Shown piece after piece: positions 1-9,107 of a DNA stretch of 60,059 nucleotides. The notes beneath the pieces were generated by a model. That model did no database searches. It had not been told where the DNA came from and saw only the letters and a list, made by a program, of their open reading frames with translations. Source of the stretch: Bryobacteraceae bacterium (GTDB lineage: Bacteria; Acidobacteriota; Terriglobia; Bryobacterales; Bryobacteraceae); assembly GCA_023384675.1 (NCBI GenBank), contig JAHDVK010000033.1, positions 1-60,059 on the forward strand, written 5' to 3'. The number at the start of each line of letters is the position of its first letter. The stretch's first letter is position 1. A program made the position numbers and the translations under genes.

Positions 1-54
1 AAGACAAAACAGCCCCCTAAGAAAACACGTCACCTGGAAGGAGTTCCTCAAAAG

Positions 55-130
55 GGAAAACGGAGATTTCCTGGGCGATTCCGTCCGGGAACCGCCTTCG
101 TCGTCCTTGGGAGACACTCTGGGGAGCGAT
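55..130 (+). repeat. 76-nt dispersed repeat, copy A
   Basis: This stretch aligns without gaps to 59133-59208 in the same orientation, with about 14 mismatches over 76 nt by eye. It contains two small inverted motifs: GGGAAA...TTTCCT at its start, and TTCC...GGAA about 30 nt in. Both remain pairable in the other copy. No reading frame is conserved between copies. Copy B lies directly upstream of a REP-like hairpin and a RAYT transposase, so a mobile non-coding element is likely. Confidence 0.75.
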
Positions 131-891
131 TGGGCTTTCCGGGCCCGGGCCATCCGTGCCTGAGGGCAGGTAGGTGAGACATTCATTTGCGGCGTCACGG
201 CCCTGCGGCCGCGCGCTCGAAGATTGAGTTGTGGACACTACCCTGCCGGCCAGTAAACAGTACATTGCGGCAATACGCCGGTGCCGCCTGCCGATGCCAG
301 TTGCGGTCCACTGAACTGGACCTTAGTTCCACGACTGCGCCGCTCCCCAAAACTCGAGGACTTCGCTGTTCGCTCATATTCAGCGTCTTAGAGCTACCGT
401 GGTGCCAGCTTCCCGCTGTATGGCGCATATCAATCTGGCTCCTTACGCCGTCAATCCCCGGGCTCTCAGCCGCCAGTACTCTTCACAGACATAGAGGCAT
501 TTGCAGGCCGTTAGCTCACCGCGATTATCGAGTCACGAACCGCGTAGCCGGGCGGATCCGTTCTCGAATCAGAGGGGACCAATTTACCCAATGGGTCTTT
601 TTGCCCCCTCGGGATCCCCCGGCCGGCAGACCACTATCCCTGCCTCCTCTCTGCCGCACCCACAGTGGCAAGCGGCCGATCCCCACGACCACTGTTGCCC
701 GAGGTTGCGAAGTCCGGCCCCGTCAATAGTCTGTTGCAATATGCACAGCCAGGCTTCCGTTTACATCGATCGGTCGGCCTGCGTGAACAACGGCTCCGGC
801 TATTCTCTCCGCCTGTTGAGTTGTCAGACTGATGCCATGCGCTTTGCCGGCGCCGTGTAGACCTGTCACGAGCACTCCCCCACTGGATCGT

Positions 892-921
892 TTGACTTAA
901 AACACTCGAGATCTCTATACT
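892..921 (+). promoter_or_regulatory. Putative sigma70 promoter, possibly leaderless
   Basis: TTGACT at 892-897 and TATACT at 916-921 are separated by 18 nt. The expected transcription start falls at or within a base of the ATG at 928. There is no Shine-Dalgarno sequence before that ATG. The arrangement suggests a leaderless mRNA for the sulfatase. It is inferred from sequence only. Confidence 0.5.
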
Positions 922-927
922 CCCGAA

Positions 928-2322
928 ATGCGTCGCCGCTCATTCCTTGCCTCCAGTCTCGGCATTCCGGCCTTGGCCGGCTCACAGGGCCGCCGCCCTA
1001 ATCTGGTCCTGATTACGGCGGACGATCTGGGTTGGCCTCATCTGTGCTCCTATGGCGCCGACCTTCACGAGACCCCGAATCTGGACCGGCTTGCGACTGA
1101 GGGTGTCCGGTTTGGGCGCGCCTATTCGGCTTCACCGGTCTGCTCGCCGACGCGGGCCTCTATCCACACGGGCCAGAGCCCTGCCCGGTTGGGCCTCACG
1201 ATTTGGAGGGAGGCTTCCCAGACTCCGCCGCAAAACCGCCTTCTCATTCCTCCGAAGGTGGCTGCCGATTTGCCCCACTCCGCCACAAACCTTGCGAGAG
1301 TACTCGCCGAAGCCGGCTATTTCAATGCTCACATCGGCAAGTGGCACCTGGGGGGAGCATCCCACTATCCTGAATCCCAAGGGTTTCACTTGAATATCGG
1401 CGGCAGTCTTTGGGGTGCGCCGCAGTCCTACTTCGATCCTTACACCGGCACTGCCCACTATGGCGGGGAGTTTCGCTACGTGCCCGGATTGCCGTTCGGC
1501 AAAAAAGGGGAGTATTTGCCGGACCGTTTGACGAGCGAAACCCTTGCCGTGCTGGACCGCGTTCACACGCAACCCTTCTTCCTCAACCTCAACTATCACA
1601 TTCCTCACACGCCCATTGAGGCGAAGCCGGAATTGGTGGAGCACTACAGGAAAAAGCTCCGCCCGGAGCACCGTTTGCGGAACCCCGTGTATGCGGCGAT
1701 GGTTCACTCCCTCGACGAAAATGTTGGACGCGTTCTTGCCCACCTCGACAAACTCGGCCTTCGTGACAACACTGCGGTCATCTTCCTCTCCGACAACGGC
1801 GGTCTTGTCGGCTCTCACCAGGGGCAGATTGTCTCCAATAACCTGCCCCTCCGTTCAGGAAAAGGCTCTTTGTACGAAGGCGGAATTCGGGTTCCCATGA
1901 TCGCTCGCTGGCCCGGAGTCACTGCCTCGGGCGCGGTCTGCAATGAGCCTGTCATTTCCACCGATCTGTACGCAACGCTCCTGGCCGCCGCCGGACAACC
2001 CCACGCTGCCGGCCTTGATGCCCAATCGCTGCTCCCGGTGCTCAGGAATCCAGGTGGCCGGTTGGATCGACCCGAACTCGTCTTCCACTACCCCCATTAC
2101 TATGCAACTACGTCACCGGTATCGGCCCTTCTGGAACGGGACTGGAAGCTGATCCACCATTACGAGGATGGCCGCCCGGAACTCTATAACCTATCCGAAG
2201 ATCCGGGCGAAACGGACGACCGCGCCGCTGCGCTTTCTTCAAGAGCCACGCGAATGCGCGAACGTCTGCTGTCTCATCTGAAGACCGTGAACGCACCGAT
2301 GCCCGTGCGCCGCGAAGGATGA
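928..2322 (+). CDS. Sulfatase (arylsulfatase family, formylglycine type)
   Basis: The 464-residue protein hydrolyses sulfate esters by family assignment. It starts with a short Tat/Sec-like leader (MRRRSF...). The metal-binding N-terminal motif is ADDLGW near residue 31. The sulfatase signature CSPTR has its Cys at residue 72, which should be converted to formylglycine. HIGKWHLGG and a later SDNGG motif complete the active site. The substrate cannot be read from sequence, but the neighbouring TonB receptor, second sulfatase and beta-propeller protein suggest a sulfated glycan. No Shine-Dalgarno precedes the ATG; a promoter-like element sits so close that translation may be leaderless. Its 3' end overlaps the convergent gene by about 84 nt. 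No formylglycine-generating enzyme or anaerobic maturase is seen in the window. Confidence 0.93.
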   Translation: MRRRSFLASSLGIPALAGSQGRRPNLVLITADDLGWPHLCSYGADLHETPNLDRLATEGVRFGRAYSASPVCSPTRASIHTGQSPARLGLTIWREASQTPPQNRLLIPPKVAADLPHSATNLARVLAEAGYFNAHIGKWHLGGASHYPESQGFHLNIGGSLWGAPQSYFDPYTGTAHYGGEFRYVPGLPFGKKGEYLPDRLTSETLAVLDRVHTQPFFLNLNYHIPHTPIEAKPELVEHYRKKLRPEHRLRNPVYAAMVHSLDENVGRVLAHLDKLGLRDNTAVIFLSDNGGLVGSHQGQIVSNNLPLRSGKGSLYEGGIRVPMIARWPGVTASGAVCNEPVISTDLYATLLAAAGQPHAAGLDAQSLLPVLRNPGGRLDRPELVFHYPHYYATTSPVSALLERDWKLIHHYEDGRPELYNLSEDPGETDDRAAALSSRATRMRERLLSHLKTVNAPMPVRREG

Positions 2323-3393
2323 AGGAAGCGACCCGCCGAGGCGAAACAACCTGATCTCATTCGTGCGGTTGGGCCGCGCCACCTCGGCATAGGCCCAGAC
2401 CTGTCCGTCCACATTCAGCCAGGTTGAATACCGCCAGGTGTGAAACAACTCCCCGGGAGTACTGCTGAGTAACAAAGGCGCTTCCGGCGTCAGATCCACA
2501 ACGTGGTGTAGGTCGAACGTGAAACCCAATCCTGTCGCGATGTTGTAGTTCGGATCATGCCACGTCACATGGGAACCCTCGTAGACGAACAGATACCCGA
2601 AGGGAAGTGGCAAAACGCTAGCCGGGCGGACCGCAAAGTTATGCCAGGCCTCAAGCTCCATCACGGCCTGGTAGGGATGCCCCACCGGTTGCCACTTGTT
2701 TCCATCCGCGCTTCTGAAATGGTAAGTACGCTCCACGCCGCGCAAGACCCCGATGACGTAGCAATGGAAGGCCCCCTCGGCATACAGAATCACCGGATCC
2801 TTGTAGCCGGAGGGTGGGAAGTCGCGCACGTGATCCGGCTTGACCGGTTCGATGACCTGACGCGCCGAAGCCGCATCGATCCGTGCGAGATCGTCCACAT
2901 CCTCCCACTTGAAGACGACCCAGGGGCCACGGTTGTCCGGCCAGCGGCCACAGCCATATAGTTTGAGACGGCCCGTCTTCGGGTCCACCACCAGTGCCGG
3001 GCGTTCAAAACCCGCGACGGGCACTTGGGCAGGGGTGATTCCGGCGACTTTCTCGAACCGGATGCCGTCGCTACTTCGGAGCAACCGGACTTCATAGCCG
3101 CGCGGCCCTTGGGGATGATCGTTTCGCATTCGGGCGGCCATCCAGAACACACCCTTCGAATCCCTGACGACGGACGGCGCGCCTGCCCACCATTCCGCCT
3201 GGTTCCGGTCGGGCTCCAGCGCCACGGAATAGGACTTGAAACGGTCCGCAATGCTGCCGAATCTCGCATCGCCTGCCGCCCGCTGGGCATTCGGAGATCG
3301 CCGATCCGCAAACTGGGCACTCGCGGGGTTTGCGCCCATCAGCCCGAGGATCGGCGCCAAGGCGGCGAGGTCCCTTCTTGTTGGCCTGGTCAT
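2239..3393 (-). CDS. Secreted five-bladed beta-propeller protein (GH43/GH130-like)
   Basis: This 384-residue protein has a twin-arginine-like leader (TRPTRRDLAALAP) ending near SAQ, so it is probably exported. The body has repeated WW/short-strand segments, including the blocks GAPSVVRD, ERPALVVD, YKDPVILYAEG and FHTWRYSTW, typical of glycosidase-type beta-propellers (GH32/43/130 clans). Specificity is unknown and catalytic residues cannot be assigned with confidence. The start at 3393 is chosen because AGGAGGT lies about 9 nt upstream; a longer frame exists but lacks a signal peptide. It is transcribed away from the TonB receptor at 3771 and converges on, and overlaps, the sulfatase at 928. 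The context fits glycan breakdown. Confidence 0.75.
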   Translation of the reverse strand: MTRPTRRDLAALAPILGLMGANPASAQFADRRSPNAQRAAGDARFGSIADRFKSYSVALEPDRNQAEWWAGAPSVVRDSKGVFWMAARMRNDHPQGPRGYEVRLLRSSDGIRFEKVAGITPAQVPVAGFERPALVVDPKTGRLKLYGCGRWPDNRGPWVVFKWEDVDDLARIDAASARQVIEPVKPDHVRDFPPSGYKDPVILYAEGAFHCYVIGVLRGVERTYHFRSADGNKWQPVGHPYQAVMELEAWHNFAVRPASVLPLPFGYLFVYEGSHVTWHDPNYNIATGLGFTFDLHHVVDLTPEAPLLLSSTPGELFHTWRYSTWLNVDGQVWAYAEVARPNRTNEIRLFRLGGSLPSSFAAHGHRCVHGLQMRQQTFAHSRGS

Positions 3394-3684
3394 TGCTATC
3401 AACACCTCCTGCTCCTCCACTGGGCGGCCGGTATAACAAGGCACCCCGCAAGTTAGAAGAGTGCTCCATCTTAACGAAATGAATTGCGAAAGACCCGGCG
3501 AGCGTCGAGTCCTCTGGAAGGGAACCGGCCCCGGTTCGCCAGAGTAACAGTTCCACCGTTGGAAGTTTGATTCCCCAATGGCCTCAGATGAGTAAATCCA
3601 GCCTGAGGGCGTCAGCTGACCGGACGGCATCGCCACACCTGCGATGCGGTTTTCAGGATCGCGGCCAGCAGCGTGAAAAGTGCA

Positions 3685-3718
3685 AGTTGGTGTCAATAAA
3701 CAGTTGGTGTCAATAAAC
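3685..3718 (+). repeat. Perfect 17-nt tandem direct repeat, operator candidate
   Basis: The unit AGTTGGTGTCAATAAAC occurs twice back to back (3685-3701 and 3702-3718) with no mismatch. It ends two bases before a TTGACG -35 element. Adjacent direct repeats at this position commonly bind an activator or repressor, but no cognate regulator is identified. Confidence 0.8.
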
Positions 3719-3720
3719 GA

Positions 3721-3749
3721 TTGACGCCCAAGTGATGCTCGTATATGCT
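3721..3749 (+). promoter_or_regulatory. Sigma70-like promoter of TonB receptor gene
   Basis: TTGACG (3721-3726) and TATGCT (3744-3749) are spaced by 17 nt. The predicted transcript starts near 3756, giving a very short leader before the ATG at 3771 with a weak AAAGG ribosome site. Confidence 0.55.
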
Positions 3750-3770
3750 GACCCCACCAAAGGTTCTAGC

Positions 3771-6700
3771 ATGAAACTCCTAACCACCCTCGCATTCGCC
3801 GGTTTGCTTTGCACTTCCAGCCTTGGCGCTCAAACCATCACGGGCTCGCTGGAGGGCACGGTCATGGACAGTTCAGGCGGCCTCATCCCTGGTGTCAAGA
3901 TCGCCATCACCAACATCAACACAAACTCGAGGTACGAAACGGAAACCGGACCCGCCGGACGTTTCATCGCTCCCTCTCTCGCCCCCGGACCCTACACCGT
4001 TGTCGCCGAGGCGGCCGGCTTCCGCAGAATGCAGAGAACCGGCATTACCCTGCAGGTCAATCAGGCGGCACGCATCGAGATTGTTCTCGAAGTGGGCGAG
4101 GTCTCCGAAACCGTGGAAGTCACCGGGGAGGCTCCTCTGCTGGAAGCCAGCACTTCGTCCATCGCCCAGGTGATCGGCAATACGAGCATCGTGAACCTGC
4201 CGCTGAATCAGCGGAATCCTTTTGCTCTCGTGCTGCTCGTCCCTGGGGTCAGCGGGAATGTGGGCACCGGATTCAATAGCGTCAACTTCTCAGTCAATGG
4301 TGGCCGTCCGGGCACGAGCGAGATTCTGCTGGATGGCATTCCCTCGTCCCCGACGCTGGTGAACCCGGTACAGGGCTTCTCGGTGTTTCCTTCCGTTGAT
4401 GCCGTTCAGGAGTTCCGGGTTCAGACCAATAACTACTCCGCCGAGTTTGGCCGGAGCGGCGGCGCTGTGGTTAACCTGATCTACAAGAGCGGCACGAACG
4501 ATTTCCGGGGAAGCCTGTTCGAGTTTCTTCGCAACTCGAAACTCGATGCGAACGACTTTTTTGCCAACAGCCGGGGTCTCCCGCTGGCCAGCTTCAAGCG
4601 CAACCAGTTCGGCGCAAGTGTGGGCGGCCCGGTGACGATTCCCAAGGTGTACAACGGACGGAACCGCACGTTCTTCTTTTTCGCCTATGAAGGTTTGCGA
4701 CAGCGCTCGGCTGCGAACCTGCTGAACTCGGTTCCAACCGCCGAGCAGCGTGCCGGCGATTTCACGCGCACTTTCAACTCGGCCGGGGCGCTGATCAATA
4801 TCTACGACCCTGCTACCACCACCCGCGTAGGCAATGCCTTCACACGTCAATTGTTCCCGGGAAACGTCATTCCGACTTCGCGAATGGACCCGGTGGCGCG
4901 CAATGTCGTCCGCTACTTCCCTCTGCCGAATGGACCCGGTGACACTTTCACCGGCCGCAATAACTTCGCCGCCCAGGGCACGAGTCCAACCGACATCAAC
5001 CAGTGGGATCTGCGCGGCGATCACAACATCAACGACAATCACCGGTTCTTCGTTCGCTACTCGCGCCGCAAACTCGACATCGGCTTGCCCGACTTTTTCC
5101 CGTCCGACATCCTGATCGCCCAGACCGGGACGTTCGAGCCGCAGAATTCGATGGGCGCCGCATTCGACTACACCTGGAACGTCTCGCCCACCTTCCTGAC
5201 GAACTTCCGGCTGGGTTTCGGGCGCATGCTTCTGGACTTCCGCCCCCGCAGTGACGGCTTCGATCCGACTGAACTCGGTTTCCCCACCTACATCCGCGAA
5301 AATGCGGACCGGATGATGTTTCCCGGCTTCGCGCTCACCGATTACCGGGGCATTGGCGACGGCGGCGCGCAATTCCGGCGCAACGCCTTCGAAACCTACT
5401 CGCTGCACTGGGCGAATACGAAAATTACAGCAAATCACACCGTGAAGTTCGGCTATGAGCAGCGACTGCTCCGCGTCAACAATACCGAAGCCGGCCTCGC
5501 CTCCGGGCAGTTCAATTTCAACCGCGCCTTCACCCAGGGGCCCAACCCCAATGCCGCATCTGCCGTTGCCGGAGACACCATGGGCAGCTTCCTGCTGGGC
5601 CACGCTGCCAGCGGGACTCTCACCAAGCAGTTCAAGGCCGTCGCCACCGTCAGCAACTATTTTGCCTGGTACATCGCCGATGACTGGAAGGTCTCCCGCA
5701 AACTCACCCTCAACCTCGGCCTCCGTTACGAACTCGATGTCCCTCGCATCGAGCGCTACGACCGCATGAACACCTTCGACCCCACCGCGGCCTCGCCGCT
5801 CGCCGGGCCTGCCGGTCTCCCTGGCCTCACCGGCGGACTTGTCTTCGTTGGCGTGGACGGGAACAGCCGCCGCCAGTTCCCGACCGACCGGAACAATATT
5901 GCGCCGCGTTTTGGCTTCGCCTACCAGGCGACCGGCAGCACCGTCATTCGCGGCGCGTACGGTTTCTTCTACGCGCCGTCTGCAACCGCCGCCGGCGGCA
6001 CCGTCGGCAACTTCGGCTTCCGCAGTGATACGCCACATGTCAGCAGCCTCGATGGCGTCACTCCCCTCAACGTGCTCAGTAACCCGTTCCCGGATGGATT
6101 CGTGGCCGCGCCCGGCGCTGGTCTTGGCTTGCTGAGCCAGTTGGGAACGGGCATCCAGGCCCCTCTTCGGGACACCATCGTTCCCTACTCGCAGAATTGG
6201 AACCTCAATATTCAGCGACAATTCCGCGGCAACACCATGGTCGAAATCGGCTATGTCGGCCGCCGCGGGCTGAAACTGAACGAATCCCAGGAGGGCGACT
6301 ACAATCTGAATCAGCTCCGTCCTGAATTCCTTTCACTGGGGACCGGCCTGCAGCAGGCGGTGGCCAACCCGTTCCGTGGTTTGATTGCCTCAGGCCCTCT
6401 GGCCGGAGCCACAGTGCCCGCGGGTTTCCTGCTTCGCGCCCATCCTCAGTTCACCACGGTGGGCCCGCTCTTCAAGACCGGCGCTTCGTCAATCTATCAC
6501 TCCATCCAGATCAAAACCGAAAAACGCTTCAGCCAGGGCCTCACTCTCCTGCTTTCCTACACCGGAGGCAAGCTGATTGACGACTACTCTCGAACCGCCG
6601 TCGTCGGCCGCACGAGTGGAATGCAGAATATCTATGACCGGCGCTCTGAGCGCGCCATCTCTTTGCAGGACGTTGCGCAGCGGGCCGTCATCAGCTATGT

Positions 6701-7223
6701 CTACGATCTGCCCTTCGGCCGTTCCAGGCGCTTCGGCTCGGACTGGAACCGGGCACTGGACGCCATACTCGGCGGGTGGCAGGTGAACGGCATCACTACC
6801 TTCGAAAGCGGCTTGCCGTTGTCCATCACCACCCAAAATACCGCCAACGCGGGGAATTCCGTACTGCGTCCCAACAACAACGGCTCCAGCGCCGAACTCA
6901 GCGGCCCCATCAGCGGCCGCCTCAACCGCTACTTCGATACCTCTGTCTTCTCGCAGCCTGCGGCGTTCACGTTTGGGAACACAGGCCGAACCCTGCCTGA
7001 TGTCCGCGCTCCGGGAGTCCGCAACCTGGACTTCTCCCTCTTCAAGAACTTCCGGGTGGATGAGCAGCGCTCCTTCCAGTTCCGAACCGAACTGTTCAAT
7101 GCGTTCAATACTCCGCAGTTTGGCTTTCCCAACCAGAACCTGAACAATATCCAGTTCGGATTGATCAATAGCCAGGCCAATGCCCCGAGGCAGATCCAGC
7201 TGGCCCTCAAGTTCTTGTTCTAA
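3771..7223 (+). CDS. TonB-dependent receptor, Oar-like, with carboxypeptidase regulatory-like domain
   Basis: This large outer-membrane protein (1150 residues) has a Sec signal peptide (MKLLTTLAFAGLL...). Residues about 24-110 form a carboxypeptidase-regulatory/CNA-B-like domain (GTVMDSSGGLIPGVKI, GRFIAPSLAPGPYTV). A plug-like region follows (NLPLNQRNPFALVLLVPGV), then a long beta-barrel. The C-terminus ends in Phe (LALKFLF), as expected for BAM-assembled outer-membrane proteins. The family imports or binds large substrates, powered by TonB-ExbBD; substrate is unknown here. The start at 3771 is chosen for its signal peptide; an in-frame upstream ATG (3732) would precede the predicted transcription start. 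The next sulfatase follows after 50 nt, so the two are probably co-transcribed. Confidence 0.93.
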   Translation: MKLLTTLAFAGLLCTSSLGAQTITGSLEGTVMDSSGGLIPGVKIAITNINTNSRYETETGPAGRFIAPSLAPGPYTVVAEAAGFRRMQRTGITLQVNQAARIEIVLEVGEVSETVEVTGEAPLLEASTSSIAQVIGNTSIVNLPLNQRNPFALVLLVPGVSGNVGTGFNSVNFSVNGGRPGTSEILLDGIPSSPTLVNPVQGFSVFPSVDAVQEFRVQTNNYSAEFGRSGGAVVNLIYKSGTNDFRGSLFEFLRNSKLDANDFFANSRGLPLASFKRNQFGASVGGPVTIPKVYNGRNRTFFFFAYEGLRQRSAANLLNSVPTAEQRAGDFTRTFNSAGALINIYDPATTTRVGNAFTRQLFPGNVIPTSRMDPVARNVVRYFPLPNGPGDTFTGRNNFAAQGTSPTDINQWDLRGDHNINDNHRFFVRYSRRKLDIGLPDFFPSDILIAQTGTFEPQNSMGAAFDYTWNVSPTFLTNFRLGFGRMLLDFRPRSDGFDPTELGFPTYIRENADRMMFPGFALTDYRGIGDGGAQFRRNAFETYSLHWANTKITANHTVKFGYEQRLLRVNNTEAGLASGQFNFNRAFTQGPNPNAASAVAGDTMGSFLLGHAASGTLTKQFKAVATVSNYFAWYIADDWKVSRKLTLNLGLRYELDVPRIERYDRMNTFDPTAASPLAGPAGLPGLTGGLVFVGVDGNSRRQFPTDRNNIAPRFGFAYQATGSTVIRGAYGFFYAPSATAAGGTVGNFGFRSDTPHVSSLDGVTPLNVLSNPFPDGFVAAPGAGLGLLSQLGTGIQAPLRDTIVPYSQNWNLNIQRQFRGNTMVEIGYVGRRGLKLNESQEGDYNLNQLRPEFLSLGTGLQQAVANPFRGLIASGPLAGATVPAGFLLRAHPQFTTVGPLFKTGASSIYHSIQIKTEKRFSQGLTLLLSYTGGKLIDDYSRTAVVGRTSGMQNIYDRRSERAISLQDVAQRAVISYVYDLPFGRSRRFGSDWNRALDAILGGWQVNGITTFESGLPLSITTQNTANAGNSVLRPNNNGSSAELSGPISGRLNRYFDTSVFSQPAAFTFGNTGRTLPDVRAPGVRNLDFSLFKNFRVDEQRSFQFRTELFNAFNTPQFGFPNQNLNNIQFGLINSQANAPRQIQLALKFLF

Positions 7224-7273
7224 GTTAAGGTGGGGCGCCCCCCGGCGCCGGACATCCCTGGAGGGCCATCGCC

Positions 7274-8803
7274 ATGACTGATTTCAGCCGCCGGGCTCTG
7301 CTGCAGGCCGCGGGTACGGGCGCGCTTGCCGCCCAAGCGCCGCTCTCGCCCAATGTCCTGCTCATCATGACCGACCAGCAGCGCTACGATTGCCTCGGCG
7401 CCAACGGTAACGGCCTCATCCGGACGCCCAATCTCGACCGCCTCAACACGCAATCCGCCGCGTTCACAAAGACGTTTGTTCAGGCTCCCGTCTGCGTCCC
7501 TTCCCGCGTCAGCTTTTTCACCGGACGCTATCCCCACTCCCACCGCAACCGCGTCAACTATACGCCGTGCGACCCCTCCGAGGTCTTCCTCCAGAAGCGA
7601 TTTCAGGATGCCGGCTACCAGACCGGCTCAGTCGGCAAACTCCACTACTACCCGCCCACCCGTGAGCACGCCATCTCTACCGGCTTCCACCACGTCGAAC
7701 TGGATGACGGCGTCGCTGCCACCACTCCCTACTCTGACTACATCCGCTGGCGTAAACAGAACGATCCCCAGGCCGAGGTCCCCTTCAACGCCACGGTCAG
7801 AAACCCGGCGCCCGGCGAGAACCCGTATCGCGGCATCGTCTCGGCGCCCTACACTCAAACCGGTTGGGTCGGCCTCAAGACCCGCGAGATGCTGCGGCGC
7901 TTTGCCGGGTCGCCGCGCCCGTTCTTCCTCTTCTCCTCCTTCTTCAAGCCCCACTCCCCCTTCACCGTCCCCGACCCATGGGCCTCCATGTACAACGGCG
8001 TCGACATCCCTCTACCCAAGCCGGAAACCCTGGAAAGCCTCCAAAAACTGCCCCTCCCCCTCCAGAAGCTGATTCTCCGCGGCAAGCCTGCCTACGATCT
8101 CGACCGAACCCAACTGCAGTGGATCTATCGCAGCTACTACGCCGCTGTCAGCCAGATCGACCACGAAGTGGGCCTGATGCTGGACGAACTCGAAAGAACC
8201 GGCCTCGACCAGAATACGATCGTCGTGTTCTGCTCCGATCACGGCGCCCAACTGCTGGAGCATGGCTTGACGGATAAGAACGTCTTCTTCGAGGGCTCGG
8301 TCCGTGTCCCCATGATGGTCCGCTACCCGCGCGTTGTGGCTCCCGCACGCCATGAGGAACTGATCGAATCCATCGACCTGATGCCCACGCTGCTCGAATT
8401 GTGCCGCATCCGCCTGCCTTACAATCTCCAGGGCCGGAGCTTTGCGCCACTCATTGCCGGCCGGCGCGGGGAGTATCAGCCTCGCACTCATGTCTTCTCA
8501 GAAAACGTCGTTCCCGAAGTGATCACCACCGGCTCGCTCAATATGTACTTCGAACCGGGGCAGGGTGTCTCGGGCATCCGGCATCCAGACGCGAAGATGG
8601 TTCGCACGGACCGCTGGAAACTGACTCACTATCCCGGCTATGGCGGCGAGTTGTACGACCTTCAGAACGATCCCCTCGAAGCCGCCAATCTGTATGCCGA
8701 TCCGCGCCACCGGGACACCGTGCAGGAGTTGAAGGGAGTGCTTCTGGACTGGATGATCACCGCCGACGAGAACGATCAGATTGCGCGGCGCTGGCTTCTG
8801 TAA
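7274..8803 (+). CDS. Sulfatase (formylglycine type)
   Basis: This 509-residue sulfatase-fold hydrolase starts with a Tat-like leader (MTDFSRRALLQAAG). It has the metal motif MTDQQRYD, then the signature CVPSR with the formylglycine Cys at residue 74. A later SDHG motif and LYDLQNDP near the C-terminus are typical of choline-sulfatase/heparan-sulfatase-like members. GGAGG lies about 9 nt before the ATG. It follows the TonB receptor by 50 nt and probably shares its promoter, linking sulfate removal to uptake. It is only distantly like the sulfatase at 928, so the two probably act on different linkages (inference). Confidence 0.92.
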   Translation: MTDFSRRALLQAAGTGALAAQAPLSPNVLLIMTDQQRYDCLGANGNGLIRTPNLDRLNTQSAAFTKTFVQAPVCVPSRVSFFTGRYPHSHRNRVNYTPCDPSEVFLQKRFQDAGYQTGSVGKLHYYPPTREHAISTGFHHVELDDGVAATTPYSDYIRWRKQNDPQAEVPFNATVRNPAPGENPYRGIVSAPYTQTGWVGLKTREMLRRFAGSPRPFFLFSSFFKPHSPFTVPDPWASMYNGVDIPLPKPETLESLQKLPLPLQKLILRGKPAYDLDRTQLQWIYRSYYAAVSQIDHEVGLMLDELERTGLDQNTIVVFCSDHGAQLLEHGLTDKNVFFEGSVRVPMMVRYPRVVAPARHEELIESIDLMPTLLELCRIRLPYNLQGRSFAPLIAGRRGEYQPRTHVFSENVVPEVITTGSLNMYFEPGQGVSGIRHPDAKMVRTDRWKLTHYPGYGGELYDLQNDPLEAANLYADPRHRDTVQELKGVLLDWMITADENDQIARRWLL

Positions 8804-8885
8804 GGCACGGGCGGCATTAACGATTTCGTTTGCGGTCCCCCTTCCCAATACTCAATCAGCGGTACGTTGCGCGGCCTTCAATACG

Positions 8886-9107
8886 AGCCTGTATCCTCTC
8901 TATGATGTGTGGCATCTCTCACGGACAAGGTCTTTCGAAATGGGAAGGCTCAGGCGCGCTTTCCGCGCGACCTTTGAGCGAAGGCGCACGGACCTGCCAA
9001 AGGGAACCCCGTTCGCGCTGACGCCGGAGTTCCTTCAGAGCAAGACCAAGGCAGCCGAATGGATCGGATTCGTCGAACGACTCCGTCTGGAGAATCTCCC
9101 TGACCGG
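8886..9107 (+). pseudogene. Fragment of AbiEii/AbiGii-type nucleotidyltransferase toxin
   Basis: About 74 residues (from SLYPLYDVW to ENLPD) match the known pattern of the C-terminal part of the AbiEii/AbiGii nucleotidyltransferase toxin family: YDVWHLSRT, then RAFRATFERRRT, then ALTPEF, then a WIGF block. The N-terminal catalytic GS/D-x-D region is absent and the frame runs into unrelated sequence. The start of the fragment has no ribosome site. This is from memory of the family pattern rather than an alignment. Confidence 0.6.

Larger units (their letters stand above)
1..927. other. Gene-poor region at window start
   Basis: I see no convincing gene here. Several open frames exist on both strands, but none has a ribosome binding site plus protein-like composition. 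The stretch holds a 76-nt repeat (55-130) shared with the far end of the window and a promoter-like element just before the sulfatase at 928. A short minus-strand frame (723-875) reads as a glycine-rich, vaguely P-loop-like peptide but is too short to call. It may be decayed mobile or accessory DNA. Confidence 0.5.
3394..3770. other. Divergent intergenic region with promoter and tandem repeat
   Basis: This spacer lies between the divergent beta-propeller gene and the TonB receptor gene. No gene is seen. Its receptor-proximal end has a 17-nt tandem repeat (3685-3718) followed at once by a sigma70-like promoter (3721-3749). Confidence 0.6.

Noticed and set aside
187-860. Overlapping frames of 119-180 codons
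   Set aside because: Codon use is not that of neighbouring genes, there is no ribosome site and no domain is recognisable.
4290-6221. 643-codon open frame opposite the first TonB receptor
   Set aside because: Shadow frame; no start signal or recognisable domain.
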